Positions 1 to 11,922 of a stretch of 64,000 bases of DNA are shown here, one piece after another. Positions within the stretch are counted from its first letter, which is position 1; every line of letters starts with the position of its first letter. Under the pieces are notes generated by a model. The model made no database searches. It was given only the letters and a program-made list of their open reading frames with translations, and was not told the origin of the DNA. The position numbers and the translations under genes are program-made. Origin of the DNA: Capitulum mitella (lineage: Eukaryota > Arthropoda > Thecostraca > Pollicipedomorpha > Pollicipedidae); the NCBI GenBank assembly GCA_030062745.1, contig CP099846.1, positions 19,935,621 to 19,999,620 on the forward strand, in the 5' to 3' direction.

Positions 1-1060
1 TTTTTCGGTTGTCTTTTTGAATTCCTTTTTCAGTCAAAAAGTTAATAAAAATAAAAAAGGATATCCGGCACCCCGTGTGCCGGTGTGCCGCTGTGCCGAT
101 CCGGTGCATGCCTTAAATCAAGCTGAAAAGTCAAAATTTGGCTGTAAATGAATATTTTCCATGCTAATCTTTTCAACGGAAAATTCGAAACACTGTAATT
201 CTGCCCAATGTTTTCTACCTCTGTTTCAAGTTTCAGGTCGGGGTAAGGAGCTAAGACGTGAAATGTCAGCGTGCTTACCCTACACGACGTATGACGGTCA
301 TAAACGGCACTTTCGAGGTATAAGGTCAATTTAAATCAGTGGAAACGTTTTCGAACACTATGAAATAAACCCAGCGTCGTTCCATATGACTGAGGTCATC
401 TGAAATCACTTGAATTTGAAAGTCTTAAGCTGACTTGATGAGCATGCGACCATGACTTTTCCCCGTTTTCATGCCCCTGACGCCGCCTATGCCAACAGTA
501 TACACAACAACGTAATGCGATATGTACTCCTGAAGTAAAGAACAACTGTTAATAGCCAATAATTATTTTGGACTTTTTGTTAATGCAGTTTTCCGAAAAA
601 TGTTCTTCCCATTTTCCAAGCCCAGTGATCAATACGCCTATCAATATTCTCAAAACTCAACATATGGGTCGAGGGAAAGTTCCATGAATTAGCTTTCGAT
701 TGATACCAGTTGCATGAAAATCCGTCAATAACCATCAGTCACAATAAGTAAAAAAAAAACACTTTTCTGGCTTTTTATCCCCACACCACCCCCACCCCGT
801 CCTTTAACCCCACCCCGCCCGTCTCTCTGGCCAGGTCATGGGGGCGGACTACCTGAAAACTAGCCGCATTACCATTCCCGTATTTTTGATGACGTCATGA
901 AATGCAGACCGTGGTCCATCGGCGTCGAGTCTCTCCATTACCGCCTCCGATCGCCATGTGAATCGCCTGCCCTACCGTTACGGCCAATACGCAATCCCAG
1001 ACACAGTGCGCGGCAACTACCGCAAATGCGCCATAGTTGCAACTAAGTAAGAAATATTCA
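1..1060. other. Non-coding flank, no gene recognised
   Basis: This stretch lies beyond the stop codon of the minus-strand gene that ends at 1383. I see no convincing exon. It holds a pyrimidine-rich patch near 778-830 and a full CRE-type palindrome TGACGTCA at 890-897. No AATAAA was found on the minus strand between 1 and 1383, so the 3' end of the neighbouring transcript is not placed. Confidence 0.5.
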
Positions 1061-1064
1061 ACGT

Positions 1065-1228
1065 CTTGATATCTCAAGAACACGTACTTTTTCTCTTTTC
1101 GCCCCAATGTCAGCAGTTACATCGCGTCTGACGCCTAACGAAACATCTTGATATCTCCGGAAGAACATGTATTTCTTCCTTTTCGCCCCAATGTGCGCAG
1201 TTACACTGCGTCTGACGAACAACGCTGA
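1065..1228. repeat. 82-bp tandem duplication, two copies
   Basis: The motif CTTGATATCTC starts at 1065 and recurs as CTTGATATCTCC at 1147. Both copies continue with the same order of blocks: a T-rich run, TTTTCGCCCCAATGT, then GCAGTTACA and GCGTCTGACG. The copies differ at several sites, including C-to-T changes in a CpG context. Nothing coding is apparent. Confidence 0.75.
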
Positions 1229-1382
1229 TCTCAGTCAGCAATGCTACGCTTCACCAAACGCCATAGAAATTTCCTCCAAAAGTGCCATAAAAATTTCTAA
1301 AAGGTCAACGAACCAATTACACAGCATTCGACATTCGCCCACCGCTGCACGCGCGAAACTCGTGCCGCGCGTCACCAGCGCC

Positions 1383-1710
1383 TCAACACTGGGGCTTGAG
1401 GAACTCCTTGGTCCGCTTGAGCGCCGGAGACTGGCTGGGAGCGCGCGGCGTCGCGCCGGCCGCCTCCTCCCTGGCCGAGCGCTGCCGCTTGGTGCCGAAC
1501 TTGCGGCCGACGGTGTCGACGACCGACGCGTAGTGGGACGCCATCTCCTTGTCGGAGACGTCGGCCTCCGGCCCGCGCTCGGCAGCGGCAGCGTCGCCAT
1601 CGGCGCCATCCTTCTCGGCCATTAGCGTCTCGATGGGCGGGTTCTGGCCGCCGTAGGAGCGGCGCGGAAAGACCAGCCGTTCCGGCTCGGCGTTGTATGT
1701 GTACTGCTGG
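1383..1710 (-). CDS. Terminal exon of the unrecognised 195-aa gene
   Basis: It begins after CCTTCCGCTTTCAG and reads QQYTYNAEPERLVFPRRSYG and onward for 108 residues to a stop. The first 29 residues look ordered (aromatic and Arg-rich). The rest is Ala/Glu-rich with SHYASVVDTVGRKFGTKRQR near the middle. Third positions are strongly G or C and CpG is dense, unlike exons 1 and 2. This explains why two other minus frames and the plus frame are also open here; those are shadows. Confidence 0.7.
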
Positions 1711-3405
1711 CTGAAAGCGGAAGGACCGGGTCCAGATCAGATGGCACGATCGCCAAATCGGACATGTAGGACCTGGCCGCAGGCTCCAACGGGACAGCTG
1801 GACGAAACAAATGTAAGCAGCTTTCTTACAGCCAGTAAATACGAAAACATTCATCTTTGGTAATCATTTTAGTACTCATGACAAAGGAAATTTCTCAGAA
1901 GATTCCAAAAGCGTTCGGTGAAGAGCACCAATGTCAGCAAAGCCCTCCAGTTTCACAAGAGACTTAGCTTATGAAGTAGGCTGTATCATGCATAAAATCA
2001 CAAAACAATGCGGATAAAACCAATCAATACGGTTTGCCATGTCTTTTGATGACACGATTTCAGCCACAACCTGGGTCGCTTGTATGACGGTTTAACCAGT
2101 CCAAGTCCTAACAAGTTTTATGGCTAGTACCAACCAATTTCCACAAAGCACGACCACACATAAACCAAGTCAATCCATCAACTGATTCACCCCTCCCCCA
2201 TATCCCGTGAAGTAATATGACAGGCGACTCAAATATTATGGGAGGCCTCTGCCTGGAGAGCACGAATGGACAACTTAAACGTACACCGGCCGCCAGTCAC
2301 GGCTACAGGGCGCTAACAGATATCACAACCGCTGGAATGTTAGACAGTCGTATATGAAATCGATCGTGGCATATGTCTGTGTTTTTTATCAATTTTATCC
2401 TGACTGGCTGCTGCGGTGATGGTAGCGATCGGCGCCCGTGGTAAGCACAGCTCGCTGCATCGATTCCGACCTCTTCGCCCGACTGAACAATTCCTGGTAA
2501 CGATTTGTCTTCTGGCAAAAGTTTCACGTGCTGCCAGGGAAGGGACACGATCGTATGGTAGTCAGCTTGACCTTTTACTGGCCAGTTGCCAGCTGGCCCG
2601 CGGGCCAAATATCCAGCGTCCAGGCCGATCAAACCCGTCTTGCCCGGACGGGGAAACCAGCGGTCTAATCAACTGAGCTTACGATCGCGGCTTCACGATC
2701 ACATTTGTCAATCCAGACATTTCAATAACACAGGAATGCATCACTTACAGTCAATCTGAAAAGGAAACGGTAATAAAGAAAAAACACAAGCAGCAAATAT
2801 CACCAACATGGCAAAAGTATGGAAAGACGAGGACGTGCAAATCACTTCGCAGCAACAGAACAACATTATCGAATTCTCACCCTGTCTCTTCTTTCACTTG
2901 TCCCGACTCAAACACCGGTGCATAGTTTTCCAGTTCTTCCTTCCGTTCTCTATCTTCCTTACTCCTTTTCATGAACTGAGGAAACAAGGACACGATGACA
3001 CAGCGATCATGCGCTTAATTTTTGCACCAAATGAAGCACAGCCAAATCTGTAAAATATGGCGCAGGTATGAAAAATCAACCAGGGTGAGGCATTTAAACA
3101 ATGACAAACAATAAGGTACTGTGCCACTGACCCATTATTGCAAGGTGATCGTATATGATGAGATAAGATCACATCACGCCATTAGGTTCAGTAACTTTCT
3201 TTCTGCAACTCTAAAAAATGTAGGAATTCAAGGAGCATACCTTAACAAGCTTTGCTGACACCTTGGTTCCACACATACTAGGACAGACAATTTTGGTGGA
3301 TGGCAGCACAGACTGTGTTACAATCACCTGCCATCTGCTCTCATTTAGCCCAATCTGCATCCCAAAACCCTTCTTTCTGGCAGCAATAACGTCCCACTCA
3401 AACAT
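1383..3405 (-). CDS. Three-exon protein-coding gene, product not recognised (about 195 aa)
   Basis: This is the only complete gene model I can build. Exon 1 (3405-3241) is 165 nt. Exon 2 (2975-2881) is 95 nt. Exon 3 (1710-1383) is 328 nt including the stop. Introns are 265 and 1170 nt, begin GTATGC and GTGAGA, and end TTTCCTCAG and GCTTTCAG. The junction phases agree: exon 1 ends in phase 0, exon 2 leaves two bases (GG), and exon 3 supplies one (C) to make Gly. The start is an ATG with A at -3, four codons after an in-frame TGA; an upstream exon spliced just before the ATG (at GATAG) cannot be excluded. The protein has a hydrophobic/basic N-terminal third with WDVIAARKKGFG, a charged helix-like exon 2 (KRSKEDRERKEELE), and an Ala/Glu/Lys-rich, probably disordered tail ending KRTKEFLKPQC. 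I see no signal peptide and no membrane span. The FGTKRQRSA stretch looks like a nuclear basic motif but is too short to name a family. Confidence 0.7.
2881..2975 (-). CDS. Exon 2 of the unrecognised 195-aa gene
   Basis: It follows a strong pyrimidine-rich acceptor (GTCCTTGTTTCCTCAG) and reads FMKRSKEDRERKEELENYAP and onward to KEETG. The donor is GTGAGA. The Lys/Glu/Arg-rich composition is typical of a short solvent-exposed helix. At 95 nt it is too short to appear as a long open frame; it was found by reading the minus strand in the phase left by exon 1. Confidence 0.65.
3241..3405 (-). CDS. Exon 1 of the unrecognised 195-aa gene
   Basis: It has 55 codons beginning MFEWDVIAARKKGFGMQIGL. 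It contains two Cys close together (IVCPSMCGTKV). It ends LVK followed directly by the donor GTATGC at 3240. No frame break occurs, and an in-frame TGA lies just upstream of the ATG. The plus-strand frame over the same bases ends in unrelated sequence and has no splice signals. Confidence 0.65.
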
Positions 3406-3779
3406 GTTTTCTATCGCTCAGCTTCGAAATGACCGGAACCGGTCGCGGGCTCACCAATATGATGTGGAATGACGCATAGGTGTAGGTGAGCCTCAGAAAG
3501 TGGGGGTGCTGAAGCCCATTTTGAAGTCGATTCCTTCCATATATGGCCATACAATTAATGTTCAGCATTCCCGGGAAGTCGGGGTGCCATAGTACCCGCG
3601 GATCACCCCATTCCCACGTCTATGGCATAAAGCCAAACCAAGCTGGGCTAGAGGAAACTAGTCATTCCTCTGTGAATGTTAACAAGAGTAAAGTGTACTG
3701 CTTACTGGGAAAACACAAAAGTTACAAATCGGGAGCCACCCAGGCATAGAAGGCATCACAGACTAAGTCATTTCATCTG

Positions 3780-6700
3780 TGTATCCATCAATGACATAGG
3801 GTGCTTTCTGATCACTGAACAAGTCATTTCCAGTTAACCATAATGCTCAACCTAAACATATTATGAAAAAGCACTTCTAGATGACAACCAGCACAATCAA
3901 TGAGCGGCACTGTTTAACCCACAGAATACAGGCAAGGATACAGTGGTATGGGGGAAAATGACAATTCTTGTTCCCATGAGGAACAAAAACCCATGTACTC
4001 CTAAACAATGTACAATAAGTGTTACTTAATGGCCTTCTTTTCAAAATGAGGCATTTCCAAAAATAAAAAAAAGGTTTCCAAAACATATAAAGGCTTAAGA
4101 AACAAAAATGGGCAACTAAGGAACCACAATAAATGGCAGATGAAAATATGGTTACTTTCAAAGACTGGTAAACAGTGATGTAGCCATGTGTACTTCCAAG
4201 GTATTGGAGATATGGTAAATAGGAATGCATTCACACCACACTGCTGAGGCTTTTGGACTTCTTATTGCGGTAGCCAAAAACCTTGTGCTCCAGATCAGGT
4301 AATAAAATAATTCTCTCAACCCTGGAATACAGTTTTGTGTTTGGCAATGAAGATCTGAAAACAGGAATGCATCTGTACTGTAGTGCCAAGATTTTCATAC
4401 TCATTGGTATTGCCCCCAAAAATTATATATTCCTGATCACGTAACAAAACCATTTTTCTAGAATACAGCTCTCCTGAAAGCAATAAAAATGGAAACACCA
4501 TGCCAGTGCACAAGACCCAAAAATACACAACAGCAGCACCAAGACATAAATGGGAAATCTCACTGAGTTATGTAAATCAAACAGTGCCAAGCTGGATCCA
4601 TTAGCAAAAGATCTCCACCTGTGGTAGATCATGGAAACACAGTGATGTCCATGAAGCATACAGAAATTCTTGGGGAGTTTCAACACAGTGCAGTCCATAC
4701 AGCAAAGGAACAACATTTGATTGATCAATCAATAACTTCTCTTTCCATGCACTTCAGAGACAATTATTCCACACTGCAAACTATTGCAAATACATGCAAT
4801 TTGCACAAATACCACAAAGTTCTGCTGCCTCTTGGTCATGTACATCATTTCCCCACAACCTTCCTGTCTTGCTTGTGTACACTAATTCCCATCTGTATGT
4901 ACATGGATAATTGCAAAAACTGCAGTGTGCATCAGAGAAGTCAGGTTATGCATTCAAGTATGCACTCACAATCATTGCCACCCAAGGGTGCTGGAGTGCA
5001 ACAAAAAGCAGGGGACCACTCATCCAGTGGATGCCAACCTACAAATGTCACACTTGGAGTGCAGTGCTGGAAACCAGATTTTTCTTCCTGGTGTCAGAGT
5101 ACAAATTCTCTTTTGGAATAGAAAATGTCATGCATTCCTGTGAGAAACATGGACTAACTAGGTGCTCTGCAAGCATATGTGGCCAGCAGGGGTGGATCCA
5201 GTGGCTCCATTCAGGGGAGGGGCAAACCAGTTTCCTGGGTCTATGTGGTAGATCAGCAGAGTCACTGACCTGGGGGATGGAAGGCAGCTGGCCATGGACT
5301 CAGAGTGCACTTCAGCGGCTGAGCATGAATTGTGAACCATCAGCCAGGAGGGAATGTTGGGCAACTTCAAACTCTAATTGAGTAGGAACACCCATGTCTT
5401 TTGGGAGAGGGCAAATGGCCATTCTGGAGTACAAAATTGTTCTTGGAGTATAAATTTCTTGGTGCTCCTTGACAACAGAAAGCAACAGTTTTTCCAACAC
5501 TACTGGGAGGCACTATCTACTTGGAATGTGACTGGTATGAATAAACTTCCACACTTACAGATTCCAAAGCACATCTTTTAATGCATTCCTATATTTAGGT
5601 GCATATAATGGTTTGCACAGGGCTGAGGATACCAAAATAATGGTCTGTACACTTGCTGCACAATACAATGGTTTGTACAGGGGCACTACATGTGAGGAGT
5701 GCCTGTTCTGTATGGGGATGCCCAACCTGCAGGGCAGAGCCCCTGAGGGGCACAAAATCTGTGAAGGGCACCTGACTTGTAAGGGGTGCCTTTCTCATGC
5801 ATGATTGGTCTGTCATGTGGGTCTGTAAGGTGCCTGGTCTACACAGGTGGGGGCACCTACTGTCTATCCTGTGTGGAGTGGCCAATATGTGAGGGCTACC
5901 TGATCTATGAAGGGGGGGACCTAACCTGTATGGGGCACCACCTCATCTGTATGTGAGGAGGAGGGCCTTGCCTGTATGGGGCAGCCAGCATGTGAGGGCT
6001 ACCTTAACTATATGGGGAGGGGCCACCTAGCCAGTACAGGGCATCAAGCATGTGAGGGTCACCTGGTCTGTATGAGGGCACCTGGTCTGTACAGGATACC
6101 AATTACATGAATGCTTCATTTGTACAGCAATACAGGGGGGTACCTGGAGCTTGATTACTGGAGCACACAAGAAGTCTCTGATCTGTACATGAGAAAGGTA
6201 TTGGAAGTCTGTTGTTGCATACAGGCCAAAAACACACTCCCAAGCAAAAAAAAAAAAAAACTACCAGGATTTCAGCTACTCTTTTAGTCATGGTTTAAGA
6301 AGTGTTTTTCAATTCTCTTTTTCCATTTTCTTCATGCCATTTTTGTGTTATGGCATAAAGAGGGCACCCACACCACAGGCTCAAAAGTGGCAGGACATGC
6401 TCCCTGTCTCTCAATCTCCCATACCTATGGTGCCACTGCTATGCTGAAACCTTAGCAGGACCTTGATGAAACTGAGGCTGGTTTTGACACAATCCCATTT
6501 TCTGATGACATTTCATTGTTGCTGCCCTGACTGCTGGCTCCTGAGGGCACAATGATGATTTCTGCCACAACACAAATGCACGCAGCAATTTGGTGTGCAC
6601 AATTAGGGGCTAGCTAAGGGGGAGGGGGGCAAGTATGCTATGCCCTTTTCTGCTGTTGAAACTTTGGTGCTTCTTTACATAACAAATATGAAAATGAATG

Positions 6701-7685
6701 CAAATTTCATAAAGTTGACAATAAATTTGCCAAAACACAATCAGTTTTCAGTTCTAAGGTTAGACTTGTCCATTCCCCTTTCTTGGTGATGTCCTGGCTA
6801 CATCCCTCATACCAGTCAATACTTTATCATATACACACTGAAAAACAGCAACAATAGCCTCATTACCATGGCAAGATTAAATTACAAGTCAAATTTCCCT
6901 CAGGAGGAAATCAGGTTTTTAAGTGGCATTTTTTCCATGGCCATACTAAAAAAAAATCTGGATTACATTCGAGATTTTTGAGTCCAAATTACTTGGGGAA
7001 ATCTTAAATCCATCTAGCATGTATGGCATTTCCCTTCAGGGCCTATAGGGATTTTTCTCCACAATATATTACCAAAGGGACTGAGCTGCTGTGAAGTGCT
7101 GGTGTTGTGTAAGATTTAAGAATGCTATTGTGCACTATTTTTTGTCAACAAGCTGCCAACGGTCAAAAATTGAGCTTGACGTTAACTCCCCCTTCGCAAG
7201 ATGCCAAAAAAACATGATGCATAATGCTCCTACATGCTTCTAATTTATGGGTTATCTGGATCACCTTGGGAAATCTTCATTGCCAACCTGGGCTCAGAAA
7301 TCAGATCTAATTTGGTAAAAGATGCATTTCCATGGCCTCCAAAATCAGGATTTGATGGGGATCCCATCCCAATTTGCTAGTGTCACAGAAGCCAGGCTAA
7401 AGCTTAGAGAAAGCAACCATCATGAGCATCACATACCATGTTGCAACCCTCACAGACTTTTGGCATGCCTTTTCCACAGACTGCAATGTAGGTTGGGGTC
7501 TTGAGCTACTATGGTTTGCATTTGTGACTTCCTCAAACCACATTACAATCATGCCACAAAAGAAAACAAATAAAGGGTAGTTGCCTGAACACAACCTGTC
7601 ATCCTGACAGGTGTTGCAATACAAAGGATGCTGGCAACATATCATGCTGAAGCATGGTTTACCTTCATGTCCAGAATATTACTGG
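3780..7685. other. CpG-free block A (3.9 kb)
   Basis: Reading every line, I find only about nine CpG dinucleotides in 3.9 kb: near 3905, 4268, 4440, 5316, 6581, 6970, and three between 7160 and 7196. TpG and CpA are plentiful. The flanking sequence, including the gene at 1.4-3.4 kb and the segment at 7.69-8.44 kb, has ordinary or high CpG. No exon was recognised inside. A run of A lies near 6246-6260. The expected cause is germline cytosine methylation followed by deamination. Confidence 0.8.
5590..6125. repeat. Degenerate internally repeated element, CpG-decayed copy
   Basis: Short units of the form CTGTAxGGGGCAxC recur throughout, for example at 5920-5939 and 5970-5982, separated by GCATGTGAGG and similar text. 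It matches the element at 56.76-57.26 kb, where the same unit keeps GGGGCGCC. The copy here contains no CpG at all. Both copies are followed within a few hundred bases by GCAAAAAAAAAAA. No coding capacity was seen. Confidence 0.65.
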
Positions 7686-8440
7686 ACAACGTTTTTTTCT
7701 GCATTGCGTTATCGAGTGGCTGTTCGCAGGCTTCAAAAACTATTTGCCTTACGAATGGAAGTTACTTTTGATTGCTATAGTTTCTCAAAACGTCAAAACG
7801 CCCCGCGTGGATGGTGCAATCGTTTATACGGGTTCGGACGCAACGGCGTGCGTGACAACGCGCGAGGACATATACTGCATCCCTCACGACTGCCTCGTGG
7901 TAATATCTCAAGATGTCCGCCCGCCAGGAGTGTTTGTCTTTTGTGCGCAGCATTTACATCCCCAAACACGCTAATAAAAAAAAAACGATGAAAAGGAATG
8001 AGCAAAATCTCTTTTAAAGCAAACAAAGAAAATAAAAATTGATGTCACATCTATTTTTCATGATACTGAGGCAAAATTTGCAATTTTTACAAAACTTGTA
8101 TTACTTGTGTATTTACACCATAGACAAGGGGAGATCGACTGCTGCCGTTAACGTCGTTAGCTGGTATTGGGCAGCGCGGTATGAGCGGTATGAGCGCCGC
8201 CATCTTTGAAGGTTGGCATGCGAGTTTGTTTACCATTACGGTCTTGGGGGAAAAACTCGTTTTTTGCGAGACGATAATTCATTGGTCATTGGAAGGGGAA
8301 TGTGCAGGTGCGTGTTACCGCGTTCATTCAACAATTTCCTGCAAGGAATCTGCTTGGCTGATATGGATCCAACCCGGTTCGGAGATAAAAGCTGGTGGCA
8401 AGTGAACAAGTACAAGCATCACCGGCACTGGCTCTTTGAA
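7686..8440. other. CpG-bearing segment between the two CpG-free blocks
   Basis: CpG returns abruptly at about 7690; the line 7801-7860 alone holds ten. A plus-strand frame of up to 106 codons (7654-7974) ends at a TAA that runs directly into AATAAAAAAAAAA. That looks like a retroposed 3' end or a chance A-run; the peptide is not recognised. The right half (from 8119) is one arm of the inverted pair described separately. It could be an unmethylated promoter island or younger inserted DNA. Confidence 0.55.
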
Positions 8441-8450
8441 CTGTTAATAC
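8119..8450 (+). repeat. Left arm of a 0.32-kb inverted repeat pair
   Basis: This arm matches the reverse complement of 11090-11408 over its whole length at roughly 75-80% by eye. Exact blocks include CGTGTTACCGCGTTCATTCA (8311-8330 against 11218-11237) and GGATCCAACCCGGTTCGGA (8365-8383 against 11165-11183). Homology starts at CATAGACA (8119) and fades near 8450. A shared frame gives similar peptides in both arms (for example SWWQVNKY and SWWQVSKY), but conservation at the DNA level explains that without coding. Confidence 0.85.
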
Positions 8451-11050
8451 AATGATGGTAGCATAACATGGTGGAAAATGGTGTTGTGGAGACAGGTCTA
8501 CCTTTTTGCTGTTTACCTAGTATTTGTTGTGTATGTATTTAACTGAAATAAAAAAATGGACTTGAAAAATGCATGTATTTTGGTCTGCCAGATTGATTGT
8601 TGTAACATGATGACTAATCCTCTTGAGTAAATAAAAATGTGTATCATTTTCAAGTATAAAGCATGGATAACATTATATCATGCAATTTGTCTGTCTCATG
8701 TGAGGAAATGGGTTTCCCAGGCTTAACAAAGTGTATTTTGTGCAGTGAACTGCTTATGGGTAGGCTCAGACCAAGTGTTAAGGAAGTATTAAATCTGTCC
8801 ATGTAGCCTAACTTACCCCCCAATGCTGATTTCTCTTCAGATTTTGGACTCTGTTTTGTCATTCTCAAAAATTTAAACATATGGGCCAAGGTTTGTTTCA
8901 AAACTAAATGCATGCAGTTTCTATCCAAGCAGGGAGCAAAAAGACATGCTGGTCCCAGATTTTGTACTGAATGATTGGCCATGGTCATGATGACCCATTG
9001 TATCTGCAAGAGGCACTGATGGTTCAATGCACCATTATGCTTGTTAAGTGTTTTTTCCATGTTCCAAGACTGTGGTGATGTTTGCAAGTATGAGTAAAAA
9101 GTTAGTAGTCTTTTTTACATGTATTGTAAATCTATTGTAAATATAAGTGGTATTTTAAGATTAATTTTTAAGTGAGAAACAGAACCCAGACCCACAAAAT
9201 ATTTATCTCAAAACTGTTCCAACAATAGTTTTATTTCATACATCCAGTTTGAATATGGTAATCCACCATCATGCCACACTAATGATGTAACAGTATGTGT
9301 TGCTTGCTATGCTGGATGCCTCAGCAAAATGAGATCACAATTCTCTGTTTGGTTTTGCATTTATAAATTGGGTTGACTGAATTGCCTCAATGTGGATGAA
9401 ACTTTGCAGGTTATTAGAAATAATGGTCAGATTCAGAAAGAATAACTGGTCTGAAATGAAGATGATACATCTCAGTTCCATACTGAAAGGCAATCTGCAG
9501 ACAGAATAAGAATGACACAATTATTTATCATTTGCAATTGGGATCTCCAGCAACAATATCTGTCTTATCTGTATGTATTATTTAGGCTTCTATTGGGAGG
9601 TGCTGCAGCCAGCATCAACAATGCCATAATCACTTCACAAACAAAAAACTATGCCTACCCTTGAGTCTTGTCTGGATTATGCACATTGCCACATGCCAAA
9701 ATCCAACACAGTGATTCCTTATGAAGTCCAGAAGTGGTTCTCCATGCATTATAGGCTAAATTGCCAGGCATTCTGTCAGGCATCAACTGTCAGCTTCATT
9801 TCATATCTTGTTCCTGCCTGGATGAGTGGTCTGGACTGCCACTCACTAGTGAACCCAGTAAATTTTTATTCTGATACTTTTTTTTGCAACTGTGGAACAT
9901 ACTGGCATTATTGTCACTGGCTAGACTTGCAGCATGTTTTCTTTATTTGGTACAGATATGAACCAATGTATGTGCAACACAAACATTCACAGGGACATGA
10001 TTTTTTGCTACTGACACTGTTCTGTACATTAAACCTTGAATGGAAACACCTGGAGAAAATGCTTTCTAAGATAAGCATTTCATTTCCCACCTGATTTCTT
10101 TATTCATAGTCCATATCATAGCTATGCTCACCATACTGGCATGTGGCTTGCTTTTGCTAAGTTTATAAAGTAAATGGGCTTTTGTTGTTGTTAACTGGTT
10201 AAACATTATACATTTCAACTGGATGAGTGTAACAGCATGCACAACAGACTTTCAGTCATTTGGAACTTAATGGAAAACATTATTTGTGCAACTGTTGTCT
10301 ACCATTGATGGCTGAAACCTGGTTCAGGGTCCTTTTGCACATAAAATTTACTTATTTCAAACATTGCTCACACATCAGAGGTACAGAAACTCCTTAATGT
10401 CTGGAAGGGGCAGAGGCTTTTTAAGCCATCTGTCTAGTCAGCTGTCACAAGGTCTGTTTAAAATTCAAAAAGCTATGGGGCAGTTCCCCCCTGGCCCAGT
10501 CCTGTTTCACTTTCCCTGTTGCATAGTGGCAAGCATTCATTGTTTTAGTACCCCAAGCTTTGGGTAAATACCCCCAAAAAACAGTAACTCAGCAACAAAT
10601 TCTTCAGATCTATTGGCCTCAGTTATCATAAAATGCATTAGTGCACATCAATGCCGGTTCATATATTTTGAAACAAACCATTACTTATTCTGCACATACC
10701 AAGCACTTGGAAAGTTACAGTTGACCAATAAGTGCACCACAATTCTGTTATATCTTGCTAAACTTTTGGAAGTCAAATTCTCCCCTCATAAATTAAAATG
10801 AATGCTACAGTTTTGCTTTAATTTTTACTTGCATATTAAAAATTCATTTTGCATTTATCAGGATGGCACCCTCTATTTGCATATACCTACTGTATACTGT
10901 TTGTACAGCATTGCTATATTTCCTATATATACCATACTCCTTCACCATACTGCAACCAAGTGGGCTATAACACAGGCCTTTTCCAAACACACTTTTTTAT
11001 TTCAGTAGAATGCATACACATCATTGGCTAGGTGAAGAGCACAAAGTGGC
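8440..11050. other. CpG-free block B (2.6 kb) inside the inverted repeat
   Basis: I find a single CpG (10655) between 8424 and 11051. GC content is near 40%, so more than 80 would be expected by chance. The block lies exactly between the two CpG-bearing inverted arms. A plus-strand frame of 147 codons at 9651-10094 and a minus frame of 145 codons at 8650-9087 are present, but neither has recognisable motifs and neither is flanked by convincing splice sites. Confidence 0.8.
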
Positions 11051-11089
11051 ACGCCAATCTCCATATGGCCATTTTTTACCAGGCAATGT

Positions 11090-11408
11090 TGCTCTGTGCG
11101 TTAATAAGTCAAGGTGTGAATGCCGGTGATAATCGTACTTGCTCACTTGCCACCAGCTTTTATTTCCGAACCGGGTTGGATCCACATGAGCCAAGCGGGT
11201 TCCTTGCAGAAAAATGCTGAATGAACGCGGTAACACGCGCCTGCGCGTTCTCATTCCAAAAGCTACTAGAACTACCACCTCGCAAAAAAACGAGTTTTCC
11301 CCATAGGACGTAATGCTAAACAAACCCACATGTGCCCAACCACAAAGACAGCGGCGCTCATACCGCGCCGGCCAATGACAGCAGCCGATCCACCCTTCTA
11401 TGTCTATG
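11090..11408 (-). repeat. Right arm of the 0.32-kb inverted repeat pair
   Basis: Read on the minus strand this is the partner of 8119-8450. It begins at TGTCTATG (11401-11408 on plus) and ends near 11090. It is CpG-bearing, with GCGCCTGCGCG near 11236-11246 and GGCGCTCATACCGCGCCGGCC near 11353-11373. The arms plus block B could be one 3.3-kb element with long inverted ends, or two insertions of the same short element in opposite orientation. No clear target-site duplication was seen at the outer ends. Confidence 0.85.
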
Positions 11409-11922
11409 ATTTACACTTCCTAAAAGACTTGAAAGTATGCATGATATTCAGGGTTGTCAATCTGTATTCTTTCGAGGGGGTCCTGGCCCACCCAATGTTA
11501 ATTTAGGCCCCTCCAATGTTGGTTTGAACCCCTCCAATATTTTCTGCCAGTTTTGAAGGGAACTGGGCAAACAACGAAAGAAACGGCCGCAAGAATTAAA
11601 AGATCGGCAGAAAGCGTAGAATAAGGCATAAAGTGATAGATCTATCTTTTCATCTTCTGTATATATAGATATATGATACATATATACCTATAAAGAAAGG
11701 ACATGCGCAGTTTTTTTTTATTTGAAAAATAGTAAAAAAAACTCAAAAATTTCCATTTATCAAAATAAAGTGGCTAAATTCCGTTGAGAAACCTACATTT
11801 GGGGGAGGTCAGGTTGTCGGGCCCGCGGCTCAGCCCATCCGATCATTTACAGAAATTGACGCCCCTGAAGATATGGCGTTTGCAAGCACTGGCGCCAATA
11901 CCGCCATTCAAGGCCAGGGGTG

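Noticed and set aside
2303-2632. 109-codon minus frame inside intron 2 of the three-exon gene
   Set aside because: Exons 2 and 3 already join in phase without it, and no flanking splice sites in the right phase were seen.
9651-10094. 147-codon plus frame in CpG-free block B
   Set aside because: No domain, Cys/His/Trp-rich random-looking composition and no supporting splice or promoter signals.
8213-11329. Shared peptide SWWQVNKY/SWWQVSKY in the two inverted arms taken as a conserved coding exon
   Set aside because: DNA identity is high across the whole arm including outside the frame, so repeat ancestry suffices; neither frame is bounded by start or splice signals.
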